Below are positions 1 through 12,000 of a stretch of DNA of 64,000 bases, piece by piece. A program made the translations under genes and the position numbers. How positions within the stretch are numbered: the first letter of the stretch is position 1; every line of letters starts with the position of its first letter. The notes below the pieces were generated by a model, which saw nothing but the letters and a program-made list of their open reading frames with translations, did not search any database and was not told where the DNA came from. Source of the stretch: Paragonimus westermani (Eukaryota > Platyhelminthes > Trematoda > Plagiorchiida > Troglotrematidae); contig QNGE01000865.1 of the NCBI GenBank assembly GCA_008508345.1, positions 1-64,000 of the forward strand, written 5' to 3'.

Positions 1-2769
1 AAATTATCCCTAGATAATCCCTAATGTGTGCTAGCAGGGTCAGGGCTCCTGCCTAGAACGCATGTATCAGTGGTTGAAATCTATGCGTGCAACGATTACT
101 TCTTCGATTCCAGTGGTATTTGTTTGTGTCGTTTGTTTGATGGATGATGTATCTACGGGATGTACTGGCGCACTGGGGGATTAGACTTTTTCATTAACTA
201 ACACACTATTGGTGTGTAAATCATTCCGGAAACTTCCTTAAAGAACTGTTGTTCACCCCTATCGGATTCCTTAATTGGTGCTCACATAGTCTTGGTATTT
301 GCTGTATTCTCCATTAGAGGTGCTGCATGCTCTTTTGGGTTATTCCTTTCCAGATCAACAGACGCTAACTCGACACTGAGCAAGTAAAACCGACTGGATC
401 TATGAACCTTAGGCCTCTGCATCGAACCCGTCTATCAGTCTGTCAGTCGCCGCCCACTTCCTAACACGGGGTTACTTAATATATGGGCACGTCGCCCTTC
501 TGTTTGAATTATTCTTTCGTTTCTGTAGCGTTGAATCTAAACTCTGCATCGTGCACACTAACGACTGAGTTTACCTAACTTTTTTCTGTCCACTTGTGCT
601 TATCCCGTTAGCTACATTTCACCCCGTTTTGTTGTACGTTGCTTAGCTGTGCTCTGCCATTGGGTTTAATCAGTCAAATTCACTCAGCAATTTCATATCA
701 ACGTAGAGTTCATTTGTGTTTGGTCCATGAGTACACTTTATCACGCTTTTCTTTCATTCGTTTAGCCGTTGCCTATCATCTCTCGAGATCTTTTGCGAAT
801 TGTTCTCATCGACTATCCTAGCAATGGCAATTGTGACTGATATCCACCTCTGGTCGTTCAGGCTGTTCTGCTAAAGTAGTTCGGGGTATGGAGTGTGAGA
901 AGTATCACAAGTGATACCGTTTGATTTAAACGGCATTAGGGAAAGGTGAGTTGGAGTTCGCTTTCATGTAGGCTGGCTTCACTAACATTTCCAAGTTTAC
1001 ACTACGATAATATGCTAAGAGAAGTTAGCTACCGGAACCTCGTACCCACTGTTAAGTCCGAAATCACCGCCTTCACGGAAGCACAGGTTGACCGCTTGAA
1101 GAGTGATTTATATGCAATGCTGGTTACTTTGGTCACTTTGAAACAGTAATCTCAGCGAACGGGAAGAGCTGTGTGCTATGGTGGCAACACGAATGTCCAA
1201 AAAGACAGCAAAGGGAGCTGTCGTGGCTCTCAAAGAGAACATGAGCGTAGCACCCGCTTCATAATCTGGGAGAAACTGAGCCAAACAGTGACCTGCTAAA
1301 ACTAATCAGATGCATTACTAATGAGTATCACCAGTTGGTTGCGAACAAAGAAGAACGAAGCAATAGGAGGAACTGCGGTAACCAAACCGGTTTCCCAAAC
1401 CGTTACTCCGGTGGAATTCCGTCTCGGAATAAGTTTATTGAAGAGCGAAAACCCGTGAAACGCACACTTTCTTCGGCGGAGTTTATGGGTATCCTAGAAT
1501 CCTCTGTATCGTCCACATTAAGTGAGGCTACTGCCGTCAAGTCTAACACGAATGCCGGTTCATCTGATCAGGTTACACTGGACGCTACCTGGTTATCAGA
1601 TAACTCCGACGACGATGCTAGTCATCGAGGGTGCTACCCGTACAAACGCCCCGGTATCTCAGGGGTTTCATCACCTAAACGCCCTTTGATTACGCAGACC
1701 GTACGTGCGCTATCTCCTTCCTCATGCAGACAGTAACTTACCGAGACACGTCGAAAGAGGGGTAAGACGCCTGCAAAGACAACCGCTCCAAATGACAGGA
1801 ACATATCAGTAGGACTCCTGTGGCCGTCCCTATGCATGGTCACTAACTGGTTGAACACAATACAAACAATCAGTCTTGCAAACTAATTGCTGGATTCTAG
1901 CTTCAGCACAACCAGGTTTTCCGACTGGATTCTCGCAAGAAAAGTCACAACCGAAAAGCAAGGGGTTGTCAGACAGCCCGCCAGTATATGAAGTGTAGAA
2001 AGGTAGTGATAAAAGAAGGCAAAGCATATGGAACTTACGGCCGTAGGAGAAAACAAGAAAGTTCCTCTGGAAGGCTTTGTAGAGGATCGCCCGTAATCGC
2101 GCCACTGTTGCGGAAGTTATCAGGCGGCTGGTTGGTCCGACAGGCATGCAAGCGCTCGTTCATGCCACCGCTGTCCTGAAATTCATGTGGGATCCCTCGT
2201 TTCACACACTCAAACATTCAGCGACAACTCTGAGAAGCTTTCAAACTCAAGGACGACACGAAATGTTCAGGAATATCTGTCACAAACCATCTGCACTTCA
2301 CGCTGGACAAATTTGTGCCGGAAACTTTCATCTCTTCTTCCATCCATTTCTGTTTCCATCCTGCGGTCACCCCATGGTGGAGTGGCCTTAATCTGAGTCG
2401 ACACCAGCTGTCTCAGTTTGATGACCATGCTATCAGTTGGCATATGAAAGGCATCTTCACGTGGATGATACCTTAAATCAGGGATAGTTAAACCACTATC
2501 CCCGGCTATTCATTTTCGCCTAAACCTACCTCCACCTTCCCGAGAGTGTCAACACTCTGATTTTACGACATATGGCAAGATTCGCCGATAGTAAGAGTTA
2601 TGTATCGCACACCTTTGGGCTCACATTCTGATGATACTTTTTTTATACTTCATCTGGATACTTTTTTTCATGTCGGCGTGTCTCCTGTTACTCGTTGTGT
2701 GTGATTTAAACTCTCCGAAGGTGGCTTAGACTATTCCAATACAGGTTTCTGGAGGTAAACATTGATACG
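1..2769. other. Unrecognised stretch with only short open frames
   Basis: No conserved protein family or RNA gene could be recognised here. The longest + strand open frame (1335-1736, 133 codons) is rich in Ser, Arg and Asn and has no motif I know. Bases from about 2000 onward may be very decayed upstream sequence of the CR1-like LINE that becomes recognisable near 2770, because short peptide similarities continue, but stops and frameshifts are too frequent to define domains. Confidence 0.4.
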
Positions 2770-3434
2770 GAAACGTCCTTGATAGTACTTCAGGGCTCAG
2801 ATTCAGCACGTCCACACTCCCACATCATACCGTCCAGGACAAATAGCTTCTTTGCTGGACCTCATTACGCCGCCGTCTATAATACAGTGACGTCATCCAT
2901 ATCAAGTCTACCACCGCAAACATTTTAGCAACCTTTTCTATCAGGTAAATTTCCTACGAGCGATGTACAGAATTTATTTTGAAACTCTCACCCATTCAGT
3001 TTAACGAATCCAGAGCAGATTCACCAGCGAATAATGAAAGAAGCGTTTTGTGTACTCGCCAAACCATTCTGAGTTTTTAAGTTGAGTCTGTCTGATGGTA
3101 CCCTCCCAGCTGAGTGTAAGGAAGCTAACGTATTTCCCATTTCACAAATCAGGTGATCGACACTCACTTGCCACCCACTGACCTATTAGTCCTACCAGTA
3201 ATCCGTGCAAGATACTAATACGTCTCATCAAACGTGTAGTACTACAGCGTCTCCTCAGCAATAGTTTGATTTCTATAGCTCGCCATGGGTTTCTGCCAAA
3301 TCAGTCAAGTGTGACAAACATGAGTTTTTTATGGGTAATCTGAGGTCAAGAACCACGGTCTTATTTCCGACGCCACTTTCTTTGATTTCACCAAGGCGTT
3401 TGTCCGAGGGCCTCATGACTCACTCTTACATAAA
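2770..3434 (+). mobile_element. CR1-like LINE remnant, upstream part (split by gypsy-1)
   Basis: Broken reading frames show the usual order of a CR1/Jockey-type pol. A stretch near 2830-2890 resembles the endonuclease C-terminus (a PGQ...SLLDLI pattern). It is followed near 3080-3150 by an LSDGTLPAECKEANVFPI-type RT segment, and near 3370-3430 by the FFDFTKAF segment of the fingers/palm. The frame is full of stops and indels, so this is a fossil. It ends exactly where the 5' LTR of gypsy-1 starts, and the same LINE resumes at 8216. The intact LINE at 61811-63309 in this window is the best comparison and appears to be the same broad family. Confidence 0.75.
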
Positions 3435-3778
3435 TGTTGGGATAATGCCACAATTAACCCAAAACTGTTGTTTCTTCTTTACCACTGTATGAGCCTCCAT
3501 TACTGTATGAGCCTCCACACTGTACGAGCTTCCGCTTGAACATTATAAATACGGTGGAGTTTTTCAGTGTATTTTGAACACGTTTGGTTGAGATCAAATA
3601 TACCCTTGGCTGAAGGTTCCCTGTCTTCCTGTCTTCTTCATTTGCGGTAGTTTGTGCGTCGTCATATAGTCCGTGATAACGCAGATCGTTAGTGCAACCG
3701 TCGTAGCTAAGCCGGATTATCGTGAACGCTGAGCGTTGGTGATTTTGCATCAATTGTCAACCCACGCTGCTTATAACA
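3435..3778 (+). repeat. 5' LTR of gypsy-1
   Basis: Starts TGTTGGGATAATGCC and ends CATAACA-like. It is 344 bp, against 309 bp for the 3' LTR. The extra 35 bp is an imperfect tandem expansion of an ACTGTATGAGCCTCC unit around 3485-3530. A TATAAATA box lies at 3544-3551. Confidence 0.93.
3544..3551 (+). promoter_or_regulatory. TATA box in 5' LTR of gypsy-1
   Basis: TATAAATA inside the 5' LTR. The same octamer is conserved in the 3' LTR (7981-7988), at the position expected for the U3 promoter driving the genomic transcript. No experimental start site is implied. Confidence 0.6.
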
Positions 3779-3816
3779 GTTTTGGCGACGAAGGTTTTCG
3801 GATTCATCGCCTCATC

Positions 3817-4760
3817 ATGTCCTCCGATCCAGAACTGAGGCAAATGATGCAGGCGCAAATACGATTGATGGAGCTCATCACTACACGGTTTGCCACAATG
3901 GGGTCATCTACGCCTTCCGTTGATCCGCCGCCTGTGGATCACATGGCCAGGAATATCCACGAGTTCCTGTATGGTCCTGATGCCGGTGTGTCATTCGAGT
4001 CGTGGTAAAGGCGGTACGAAGACGTTTTCACAGTCGAGTTGGCCAATCGAAACGACGAGACCAAGGTGCGGCTGCTTCTCCGGAAACTTGGTCCGGCGGA
4101 GCACATCCGTTATTCAAACTACATTCTCCCTGCCGAGCCGCGAACGCTGAGTTTCGCGGACACCGTGGAAAAACTGGAGATATTCGGGGATACGTGTTTT
4201 CTATTCAATGCCAGGTTTCAATGTCTCCAACTGGTCAAACGTGACTGACGATTTTGTCACATACTCTGGTTTGGTCAATCGTGAATGCGGTCTGTTCAAA
4301 CTCGGTTCACTCACTGAAGACCAATTCCGATGCTTGGTATTCATCTGTGGTCTCCAAGCCCCCAGCTACGCTGATCTTCGAACGCGGCTCCTGACCATGA
4401 TCGATCAGCAATCCGAGACGAAACTGGAGAAGATGGTCGACGAATGCAGTCGACTGATTAACATAAAATGTGACTCCACAATGATCCAGAACCCGAGCCC
4501 CTCGTTCGGTGCACATGGTTTCCAAGCCCCAGTCTCCTACGAGAACCCGTCAAGCCAGTCACGACAAGCCTCTTTCTGCTTGTCTTTACTGTGGTGCATG
4601 GCACCTCCACAGGTTCTGCACGTTCTGGCAACATCACTGCCAGAAATGCCACATGGTCGGCAACAAAGATGGATTCTGCCCGAAACGATTGGCGGCCCGG
4701 GGCAAGCCTGCCTCGGTCTCAAGATTCGAGCACCATGGCAAATCGGTTGGCAGATCATCC
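3817..4760 (+). pseudogene. gag: gag of gypsy-1 (broken)
   Basis: Gag is the structural/nucleocapsid polyprotein of the retrotransposon. The likely start ATG is at 3817. The frame meets an in-frame TAA at 4006-4008, ends at 4248, and homology continues in two other frames (from about 4208, then from about 4509). The nucleocapsid end carries a CCHC knuckle (CLYCGAWHLHRFC, about 4581-4619) and a second Cys-rich segment (CQKC...C to about 4682). The decayed gag of the second gypsy copy (57-61 kb, minus) aligns with it, for example over the GVSFE(S/A)W segment, where that copy lacks this stop. At least one nonsense mutation and two frame changes show this copy cannot make a full Gag. Confidence 0.85.
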
Positions 4761-7700
4761 GGTCTGCTGGCCACTTTCAAAGTCAGTGTCGTGGAGAATC
4801 GCAAGCTCGTGTCGGTCCACATCAACGGTCGTCCGGTTCGTCTACAACTGGACACAGCCTCCGACATCACGATTATCTCCGGGGCTCTGGCGAAAACGGG
4901 GCAGCCCTCCTGTCCATCGATCATCCCAAACCGCCGCCAGTGCTTGTGGTGGTACCGTGCAACTGACTGGCCAGCCGCATTGGTCAGTATCATTCCGGGC
5001 AGCAACGATCAACGGGACGTGTTACGTTTCCGACTCTGACCTGAATCTCTCGGGTCTTGACTGAATCGAGCAACTTGCCCTCCTGGATCTTCCCATCCGG
5101 TCAATCTGTAACCACGTGCGGTCCGTTGACACGCATGGCGATCTGTCCGTCCACATCATTCATCAGTTCGCCCCGGTGTTCCAAAGTGGTCTTGGTCAGT
5201 GCATCCACACTCAGGCCTCATTGCACCTTCGTCGGGGAAGCCAACCGGTCTTCCGACCCAAACGGCCGGTACCATATGCAGCCCTTCCTCTGGTCGATCA
5301 GGAACTGCAACGTTTGGAACAACTTGGTCTTCTGAACTTGGTCGCATACTCTGCATGGGCCGCACCGATTGTCGTGGTGAAGAAGTCCAATGGGTCCATC
5401 CGGATCTGTGCAGATTTCTCCACTGGGCTCAATGCGAGCTTAGAAGCGAACCGCCATCCGCTTCCCGTTCCCGAGGACCTGTTCACAATGCTCAATGGTA
5501 GCACATGCTTCGCCAAACTGGACTTGGCGGAAGCATACTTCCAAATCGAGGTCGCATCGGAATCCCGTGAACTGGTCACGATCAACACCCACAGAGGTCT
5601 ATTTCAATACACCAGGCTCCCGTTCGGTGTGAAGACAGCACCCGCCATCTTCCAGCAGATTATCGACGCCATGATCTCGGGTTTACCGGGTACAGCCGCA
5701 TACCTGGATATTTTCCTGATGGGTCGCTCAGCTGAAGAACTCCACAGTCGCATCGTGGCTGTGCTTCAGCGCACCCAGGACTACGGGTTTTGACTGAAGT
5801 CCGAAAAGTGTCAGTTCTTCCTACCGTCGATAAAGTACCTGGGATTTGTTTTCGACTCTGCCGGTCGCCATCCTGACCCAGAGAACATTCGAGCCATTCA
5901 ACAGATGCCAGCTCCTGCTGATGTCGCACCGCTTCGGTCCTTCCTTGGACTCATCAGCCACTACAGCTCATTCCTGTCAAGTTTACATGATGTTCGGGCC
6001 CCGCTAAACCAGCCGCTACAAAAGAAAGCTAAATGAAACTGGTCGGCTGAATGCGAATCGGCCTTTGCAAAACTGAAGACGATGCTCAGTTCAGATCTCT
6101 TACTGACACAATATGACCCATCTCTCCCAATCGTTTTGGCCGCGGACGCCTCCAACTACGGGGTTGGGGCAGTGGTTTCGCATATCTCCCCGGACGGTTC
6201 TGAAAAGGCTATCACTCATGCTTCCCGTACACTGAGTCCTGCGGAAAATAACTATGGACAAATCGAGAAGGAAGTCCTGGCTATCATCTTTGCGGTGAAG
6301 AAGTTTCACAAGCTTCTCTATGATCGGCATTTCTCACTGCTTATCAACCACAGGTCACTCTTGTCCGTGTTCGGTTCGAAGAAAGGGATCCCGGTCTATT
6401 CTGCCAACCGACTGCAACGATGGGCAACGATACTACTGGGGTACGACTTTTCGATTGACTATCGCGGCACGGAGGATTTTGGTCAAGCCGATGATCTGTC
6501 ACGCCTCATCAGCAATCACCAGGTTCCAGAGGACGATACAGTGATTGCATCCTTATCATTCGAGAACGATGTACGCCGCCAACTCAACAATGTTATCCGC
6601 GGAACTCCAGTCACCGCCGATGACATTCGAAACGCAACCACAGAGGTGTCGGCCATTGTACAAGTCATGGAATACGTTCGGTCTCGTTGGCCTAACGTTC
6701 CGTTATCCGCAGAAATCCATCAACTATTCCTTCGACGTGAGTCCTTGGCCGCAATGGACTCTTGCCTCATGTTCGCCGATCGGGTCGTGATTCCTCGCTC
6801 TCTCCGACAGGCTGTTCTCCATCAGTTTCATTCCGGCCATCCGGGGACAAGCCGAATGAAAACGATTGCACGCGGGTTTGCAAACTGGCCCGGCATGGAC
6901 GACCACATCTCGGAGTTGGTCAACCGTTGCTCGAAATGTCAACACGCCGCTAAGCTTTCAAAGAAGCGGGATCCACTCCCTCGGGATCTTCCGAAAGGTC
7001 CTTGGTCGCGTATCCATCTTGACTTCGCTGGACCTATCAATGGAGTGATGTACCTCGTCCTGGTGGACGCGTATTCAAAGTGGCCCGAAATCGTCCCACT
7101 CCATTCGGCTACATCTTCAACCACAATCGTAGCGCTACGGAAGATATTCAGTCAGCATGGTTTCCCTGAGATACTCGTGTCGGACAATGGGTCACAATTC
7201 TCGTCCGCACAGTTTCGCGATTTCTGCAGCCGCTCCAATTTCCAGCATGTGTTCTCGCCGCCGTATCATCCGCAATCGAACGGTCAGGCCGAAAGGTTCG
7301 TCGATACTCTGAAAAGAGCACTTCTCAAGTCGCGCGGGGAGAGGACGACGGACGAGATTCTGCAAACCTTCCTACTGGTTTATCGGTCAACACCAAACCC
7401 AGCAGCCCCTGATGGTCACTCGTCATCTGAAGTTTTGATAGGTCGCAAACTGCGCACAGTTCATTATGCTCTCATTCCGACAGACACGCTATCGCATCAG
7501 CCAGGCCAGACGGAAGCTCACACCGAGTTCTCTATCGGTTCACCAGTGTACGCGCGTGATTACCGCCCTACACACGGGGAGTGGATAGACGGAGTAGTGA
7601 AGGCTCGCAGAGGGAAGGTACTCCTCGAAGTCTCGGTTGGCAACTCCACCTGGATTCGCCATCGAAATCAGCTTCGACCCCTGCATCCAGATACATCAAT

Positions 7701-7917
7701 GCGTGAAACACAACAGTCGCTTCCGCTAGACGTTCTACTGGACACGTTCACTATCCCCACGGTCGTCAGATCTCCATTTCCTAAGACAGACCTGTGCGCT
7801 GACGACAGACTGCTCCAGATGGACAGACCGAGTGAGACGTCCAGTCCGTCCACTACAAGTGAATCCCAGGGCCAAGCGGTACGGATGAGAAGGCTCAAAA
7901 GGGAGGTGTTGGGATAA
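4760..7917 (+). pseudogene. pol: pol of gypsy-1: protease, RT, RNase H, integrase (broken)
   Basis: Pol would copy the element RNA and integrate the cDNA. The protease segment has LDTASD (Asp codon about 4851), after which the frame changes. From about 4940 to 7917 everything lies in one frame, broken by TGA stops at 5062, 5791 and 6034. In RT the usual YLDD is reduced to YLD-I-F near 5700, so one catalytic Asp is missing, apparently by loss of one GAT codon. In RNase H the third acidic residue (TDH in relatives) reads NH. The integrase part is uninterrupted from 6082: HHCC zinc-binding residues, DDE core (LDFAGP, SDNGSQF, NGQAERF) and a C-terminal tail. The stop codon TAA (7915-7917) lies inside the 3' LTR. 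Confidence 0.92.
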
Positions 7918-8215
7918 TGCCACAGTTAACTCAAAAACGTGGTTTCTTCTTCACCACTGTATGAGCCTCCGCTTGAAGATTATAAATACGGTGGAGTTTT
8001 CCAGTGTATTTTGGACACGTTTGGTTGAGATCAAATATACCCCTGGCTGAAGTTTCCCTGTCTTCCTGTCTTCTTCATTTGCGGTAGTTTGTGCGTCGTC
8101 ATATAGTCCGTGATAACGCAGATCGTTAGTGCAACCGTCGTAGCTAAGCCGGATTATCGTGAACGCTGAGCGTTGGTGATTTTGCATCAATTGTCAACCC
8201 ACGCGGCGCATAACA
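7907..8215 (+). repeat. 3' LTR of gypsy-1
   Basis: 309 bp, TGTTGGG to ATAACA, preceded by a purine tract. It lacks the 35-bp internal expansion of the 5' LTR and holds the TATAAATA box at 7981-7988. Roughly 95 percent identical to the 5' LTR by eye outside the expansion. Confidence 0.93.
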
Positions 8216-8560
8216 ATAAACTAGAAGCATACGGCGTTCAGGGTGGGGATATCCACTAAATAGCCTGGTTTCTGAATAGTTAAACGTTTAGGGTCAAAGC
8301 GGATTCAGCCCTTTCTTATTCTGCATCAATCTTAACGGGTGCTCCTCAAGGCTCTCCCCTTGGACAGCTCATATTTCTGGTTTACATAAACGACCTTCCA
8401 GATGTAATCTCCAATGACTCCTTGCTGTAGGCAGATGGCCTTGAAATTTTAAACCTCTGTGATCCCAGCATTTATAAGCTAACCTCCATGCTGCCAAGCG
8501 ATGGTCACTGGAGTGGTATCTCTCTATCAGATACATCAGTGTGATCTAATCCCCACTTCT
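8216..8560 (+). mobile_element. CR1-like LINE remnant, downstream part
   Basis: Resumes the LINE interrupted at 3434. Decayed frames show the segment after LLHK, then a GAPQGSPLGQLIFLVYINDLPD RT motif region near 8335-8405, then a damaged YADD (TAG at its first codon) near 8425, and a CDPS segment near 8460. Homology fades by about 8560. A palindrome-free junction with the ATAAA duplication shows gypsy-1 inserted after this LINE was fixed. Confidence 0.75.
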
Positions 8561-8570
8561 TTTTCTTTAT

Positions 8571-9640
8571 AGACCTTTCAGAGATATTTTGCGGCCCAAA
8601 ACGGTCTGCATATCAATCTGAACCACTGAATCGAAAAAGCCGTTTATCTGTGTGAATTGCTTCTTCCGAGGAGGTTGCATCCCGTACGTTTCCGTATCCG
8701 TCCCGTTGCTCACCACTGTCAGTGATCAGAGACAAGACATATCAAAGTCTGGTTGCAAGGCGTTTGTGAATATCGGTGCACTGTCAATAGCCACGGTTAA
8801 AGTAGCTCTGGTTGATACGCAGAAAACTTTATCTGACGTGAAGTCACAGTTGAGCTCCTTGAATGAGTCTATTGCGGTCGTCCTTCCGGGTGTGGTCGCT
8901 AGTCGTAAGGCAGGAGCTTTGTCCACCGCTCAAACTGAGGAAGCCGCCACAAACTTGAAGGACAGGGCACCCTCTGAGAGGAGGCTTGTTTTGCGGGGAT
9001 TTTTTCCCATCACACCCCCTCTAAGTGAGTAAACCAGAGCGGTGTTAAATACTTCCTCCCCTCCAGGTTTAAAAACTTGGTTTAAGCTAGCAGATTTAGC
9101 TGTACAGGCACCAATAAGCTACTCGGACTTCCTCTGACGTTACTCGAGAAGAGGCTCACGGGGGATGTGTTGGATGAACTGTAGAACTGAAGGCAACTCA
9201 TGCTAATTTAAGGGGTCTTCCTGGATCTCTCTTTGTAGGGGTGGCAGAAGCGCTTCCAGCTTTATCATGGACAGCGATGGTTCACACTGACGCTTAACCG
9301 CCACATAACCCCGAAGAAAAAGCAAACCCCGTATAGGAAAAAAATGAAAAAAAGAATGGAAGGGACCTAAATGCCAAAATTAGCTACGTCTGCATTCAAC
9401 CGTTGAACGTGAAGGTGCCCTCACCCTGCAGACAAACATCCAATTTGTAGGTGAAACCAAGACGTCGTTATCAAGACAGCTTCTTTACGGCTTTCACTGC
9501 CCCGTGCCATTGCATGCATTCTCTTCACAAATAACTTGGCCAAACGATGACAACATTCACGCCACTAGGGTCGATTAGCCGACATCTCACCGAACGTCTC
9601 AAACCACCGACTCTGTGAGTAGCGAGGTACCCAGCGTGGC
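8571..9640. other. Unrecognised stretch
   Basis: Contains one + strand open frame of 126 codons (8652-9032) rich in Ala, Ser and Val with no recognisable domain. Nothing else could be identified. Confidence 0.3.
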
Positions 9641-9649
9641 CAACCCTTC

Positions 9650-12000
9650 GTGAACACTTTCATTTGTCTACACCAGGTCATCATCCGTCCACCTCGTACC
9701 TTACGCTAATCAGCCGCGGCTCCAGAAAAGAGTGCTGGGAGTGGCAGACGATTACCTGGCATCCTTAGTACATGACCTAACGATCTGTTTGTGCAAATGT
9801 AAGGATTGGACATAAGAACTCGTTTGGCAATCGGTGCCGAACACCCGCCCCGTAACTCTATTGCTTTTTCGCTGGTGCCACGCGATACGAGCGATTTAAC
9901 GCAAACACTGATCGTCAAATACCTGAAGACGGTTCACCTTTATTCTGAGCGGCCAAGTTTCGCTATCGTGAAACAATACAGCCCTCACTGTTGTCTGATA
10001 TACGCGTCCTTTAAGCATCAGGTATACCTCTCTGTCACCATGGGTGCTCCAGATTAGCAAACACCGCCCTAGCCTTAGTGATATACGCTTCTGTCTCATT
10101 CCCTCACCTGCACCGCCGCTGATGCAGCATCCCGGATACACAAACCGGTCGAAAACCTCCATGACTTCATTAGATAACAGTAATCATAGAAATCAATCAC
10201 AGAAATCTTGCAGAACCACTTTGCACTTTGAGGCTGCACAGTGAATTCCCAAGTATTTGGCACAAAGCGAAGTAGCATCCAGCACCGTCTATGCTGCACG
10301 AAAGTTGTCAGACACCAACACCCCGTCATCAGCATAAAGAAGAGTATTCATTCTTCCACCAGGTAAGAGGTCTAAACGGGCATCTTGTGACTGCCAGAGA
10401 CATTCCCCCGTTATATCGTCCATCACAAAGTTAGACAAAAATGGTGAAAGCGGACAGCCTTGAGGTCCACCGCTCATTGTGCTGAAGCAGTCACATAGTT
10501 CACCATAAATTCTAATTTGAGCTGAAGTTTGGGAGTAAAGTGCTGACAGTACGTTCACGTACTTAGTTGGTACAACCCTGCGTTCAGGCGACTATAAAAT
10601 GTGGATTGATCCACCGAATCGAATGCACCCCTGTAATTGAGGAATACGGTGATTGTTGGCCGGCGGTGCACATGACGTAATCCATATATCCTCACTCAAG
10701 ACGGAAACTGCCTGTTCTTCCCTAATTTTTGTTTCTCAAGCGGCAGTGAATCGACGAAGTGCGATGGATGTCAAAACCCCAGAAATGACTGGAGTTAAAC
10801 TAATTCCCCTATGGTTTCCGCAAGGGCCCCTTATATCTTTCGTGAATATAGGAACTATTATCGCATGACCCCGGCACGGAGGGATGGTATCTATCGTCCA
10901 CACGAGTTGAAACAACTGAATCAATGTCTACACTAAAGCCTCCGCGTCTTCTTTGGGTAGTGCATGTGCGAGGTCATTTTGACCGACAGCCTTATCACGT
11001 TTTGGAACTGAAATGCAATTGTGGACCTCGGTCTCAGTGGGTGGTTCCAACTCTGCTGACCAGGGTGCTAAATTATAAGTTTGTGGCGATAACATAGTAG
11101 GGGCAGGAGATCAGTTAAGTTGACCCTCAAAGTGTTCCGCTCAGCGCCCTTATCTTCTGGATTTATTATAGATGGATGTACCATCTGTCTCGCTGATAGC
11201 TTCACTGACAGATGGTCATCTGAGACCAGTGGCACGGATCAGCTCGAGGAGTTTGCCAGTGCTCCTCGAAGCTTCCAGCTTGCTAGAACGGAGTCACACA
11301 TCAAGGCTGGCCTCAGACTCCAAGTCAAAGAAAACTCATTCTTCACTCCCATGCAAGAAACTATGTTCCTGAAGAGATCCACCTACGCACCTACACCCGG
11401 CTGCTCCCACCCCCTTAGATGGTGAATCACTTGTGGAGCTGCGTAGGTGTGAAGGAGTTGTGATAAAGACCGCCATTTCCTTCACAACTACATTTCTTCC
11501 GCCTTACAAACGTTCTGTTAAAAACCATCTTATCGCTAGGCTCTATAGCCCTATGAGTGTTGAAGTCACCTGCATGCAGGAAGGCTCTTACTTGGCTTGC
11601 TCTAATCGTATTTGCTTCGAGTGGATTGCAGTCACTCTCTGTTTAGTCCCCTTTCAACATAAACCACCATCCAAATTTTCGTGGGTGAAAAACTGCGCAC
11701 CGCCCTCCAGTAGCCCGGAAAGCACAGATGGTTCGAAGGGCGCCAAACCTCGACCGACAAAAGCGGACAGAGAATCCCACAGGGACGCTCAGATTGTGAT
11801 GAAACGACCGTTAACCTGCAAAAAGTTGTGCAAAACTGCTGGCGTGCACGCAGTTTCTCTCGCCACTAGTACTGCCTTCAAGAGCTCTTCATCATGCTCC
11901 TGTCTCTTTGTACCCAGCCAACTGAGGGAGTAGCCTCGAAGTGCATGTATGCTAACTGTCTGAGCCTGCTAAACAAAATACTAGGATTCAGATAGTTGGT
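9650..12000 (-). mobile_element. RTE-like LINE, copy A (decayed)
   Basis: Read on the minus strand. From right to left it shows the linker between endonuclease and RT (IRATG...[10 protein letters not shown] near 11170-11250), RT segments (IVPIFTKD...NHRGISLTPV near 10740-10860; [20 protein letters not shown] near 10420-10480; YADDGVL near 10310-10330), and the C-terminal region (LKGRVYQTTVRAVLF...SETWPL near 9930-10010; VLRMPGNRLPLPALF near 9740-9770). The 5' limit is uncertain; weak linker-like similarity runs to about 11940. Stops and frame changes include a TAG directly after SDNFRAA (10289-10291) that copy B shares. A 534-bp core (10040-10573) is identical to copy B. Confidence 0.85.
10040..10573 (-). 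repeat. Inverted 534-bp block identical to 28598-29131
   Basis: By direct comparison, the reverse complement of this block matches 28598-29131 at every base I checked, and the lengths are equal. Immediately outside both ends the homologous sequence differs at many positions. Confidence 0.85.

Larger units (their letters stand above)
3435..8215 (+). mobile_element. Ty3/gypsy LTR retrotransposon (gypsy-1), complete but decayed
   Basis: The 4.78-kb element has TG...CA LTRs at 3435-3778 and 7907-8215. It is flanked by a 5-bp target duplication ATAAA (3430-3434 and 8216-8220). A putative primer-binding site starting TGG lies 4 nt inside the 5' LTR (3783-3794), and a purine tract (AAAAGGGAGG) precedes the 3' LTR. 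Gag, protease, RT, RNase H and integrase occur in that order, the order expected for Ty3/gypsy. Several in-frame stops, frame changes and lost catalytic residues make the copy non-autonomous. The LTRs differ at many positions plus one 35-bp indel, so the insertion is clearly older than the CsRn1-like element at 39614-44907. Confidence 0.95.

Noticed and set aside
1335..1736. 133-codon frame as a LINE ORF1
   Set aside because: Position upstream of the LINE remnant is suggestive, but no zinc knuckle, RRM or coiled-coil signature is visible.
10044..10244. Identical 66-codon frames at 10044-10244 and 28927-29127
   Set aside because: They are antisense shadows of the identical RTE-like blocks; the coding signal (RT motifs) is on the other strand.
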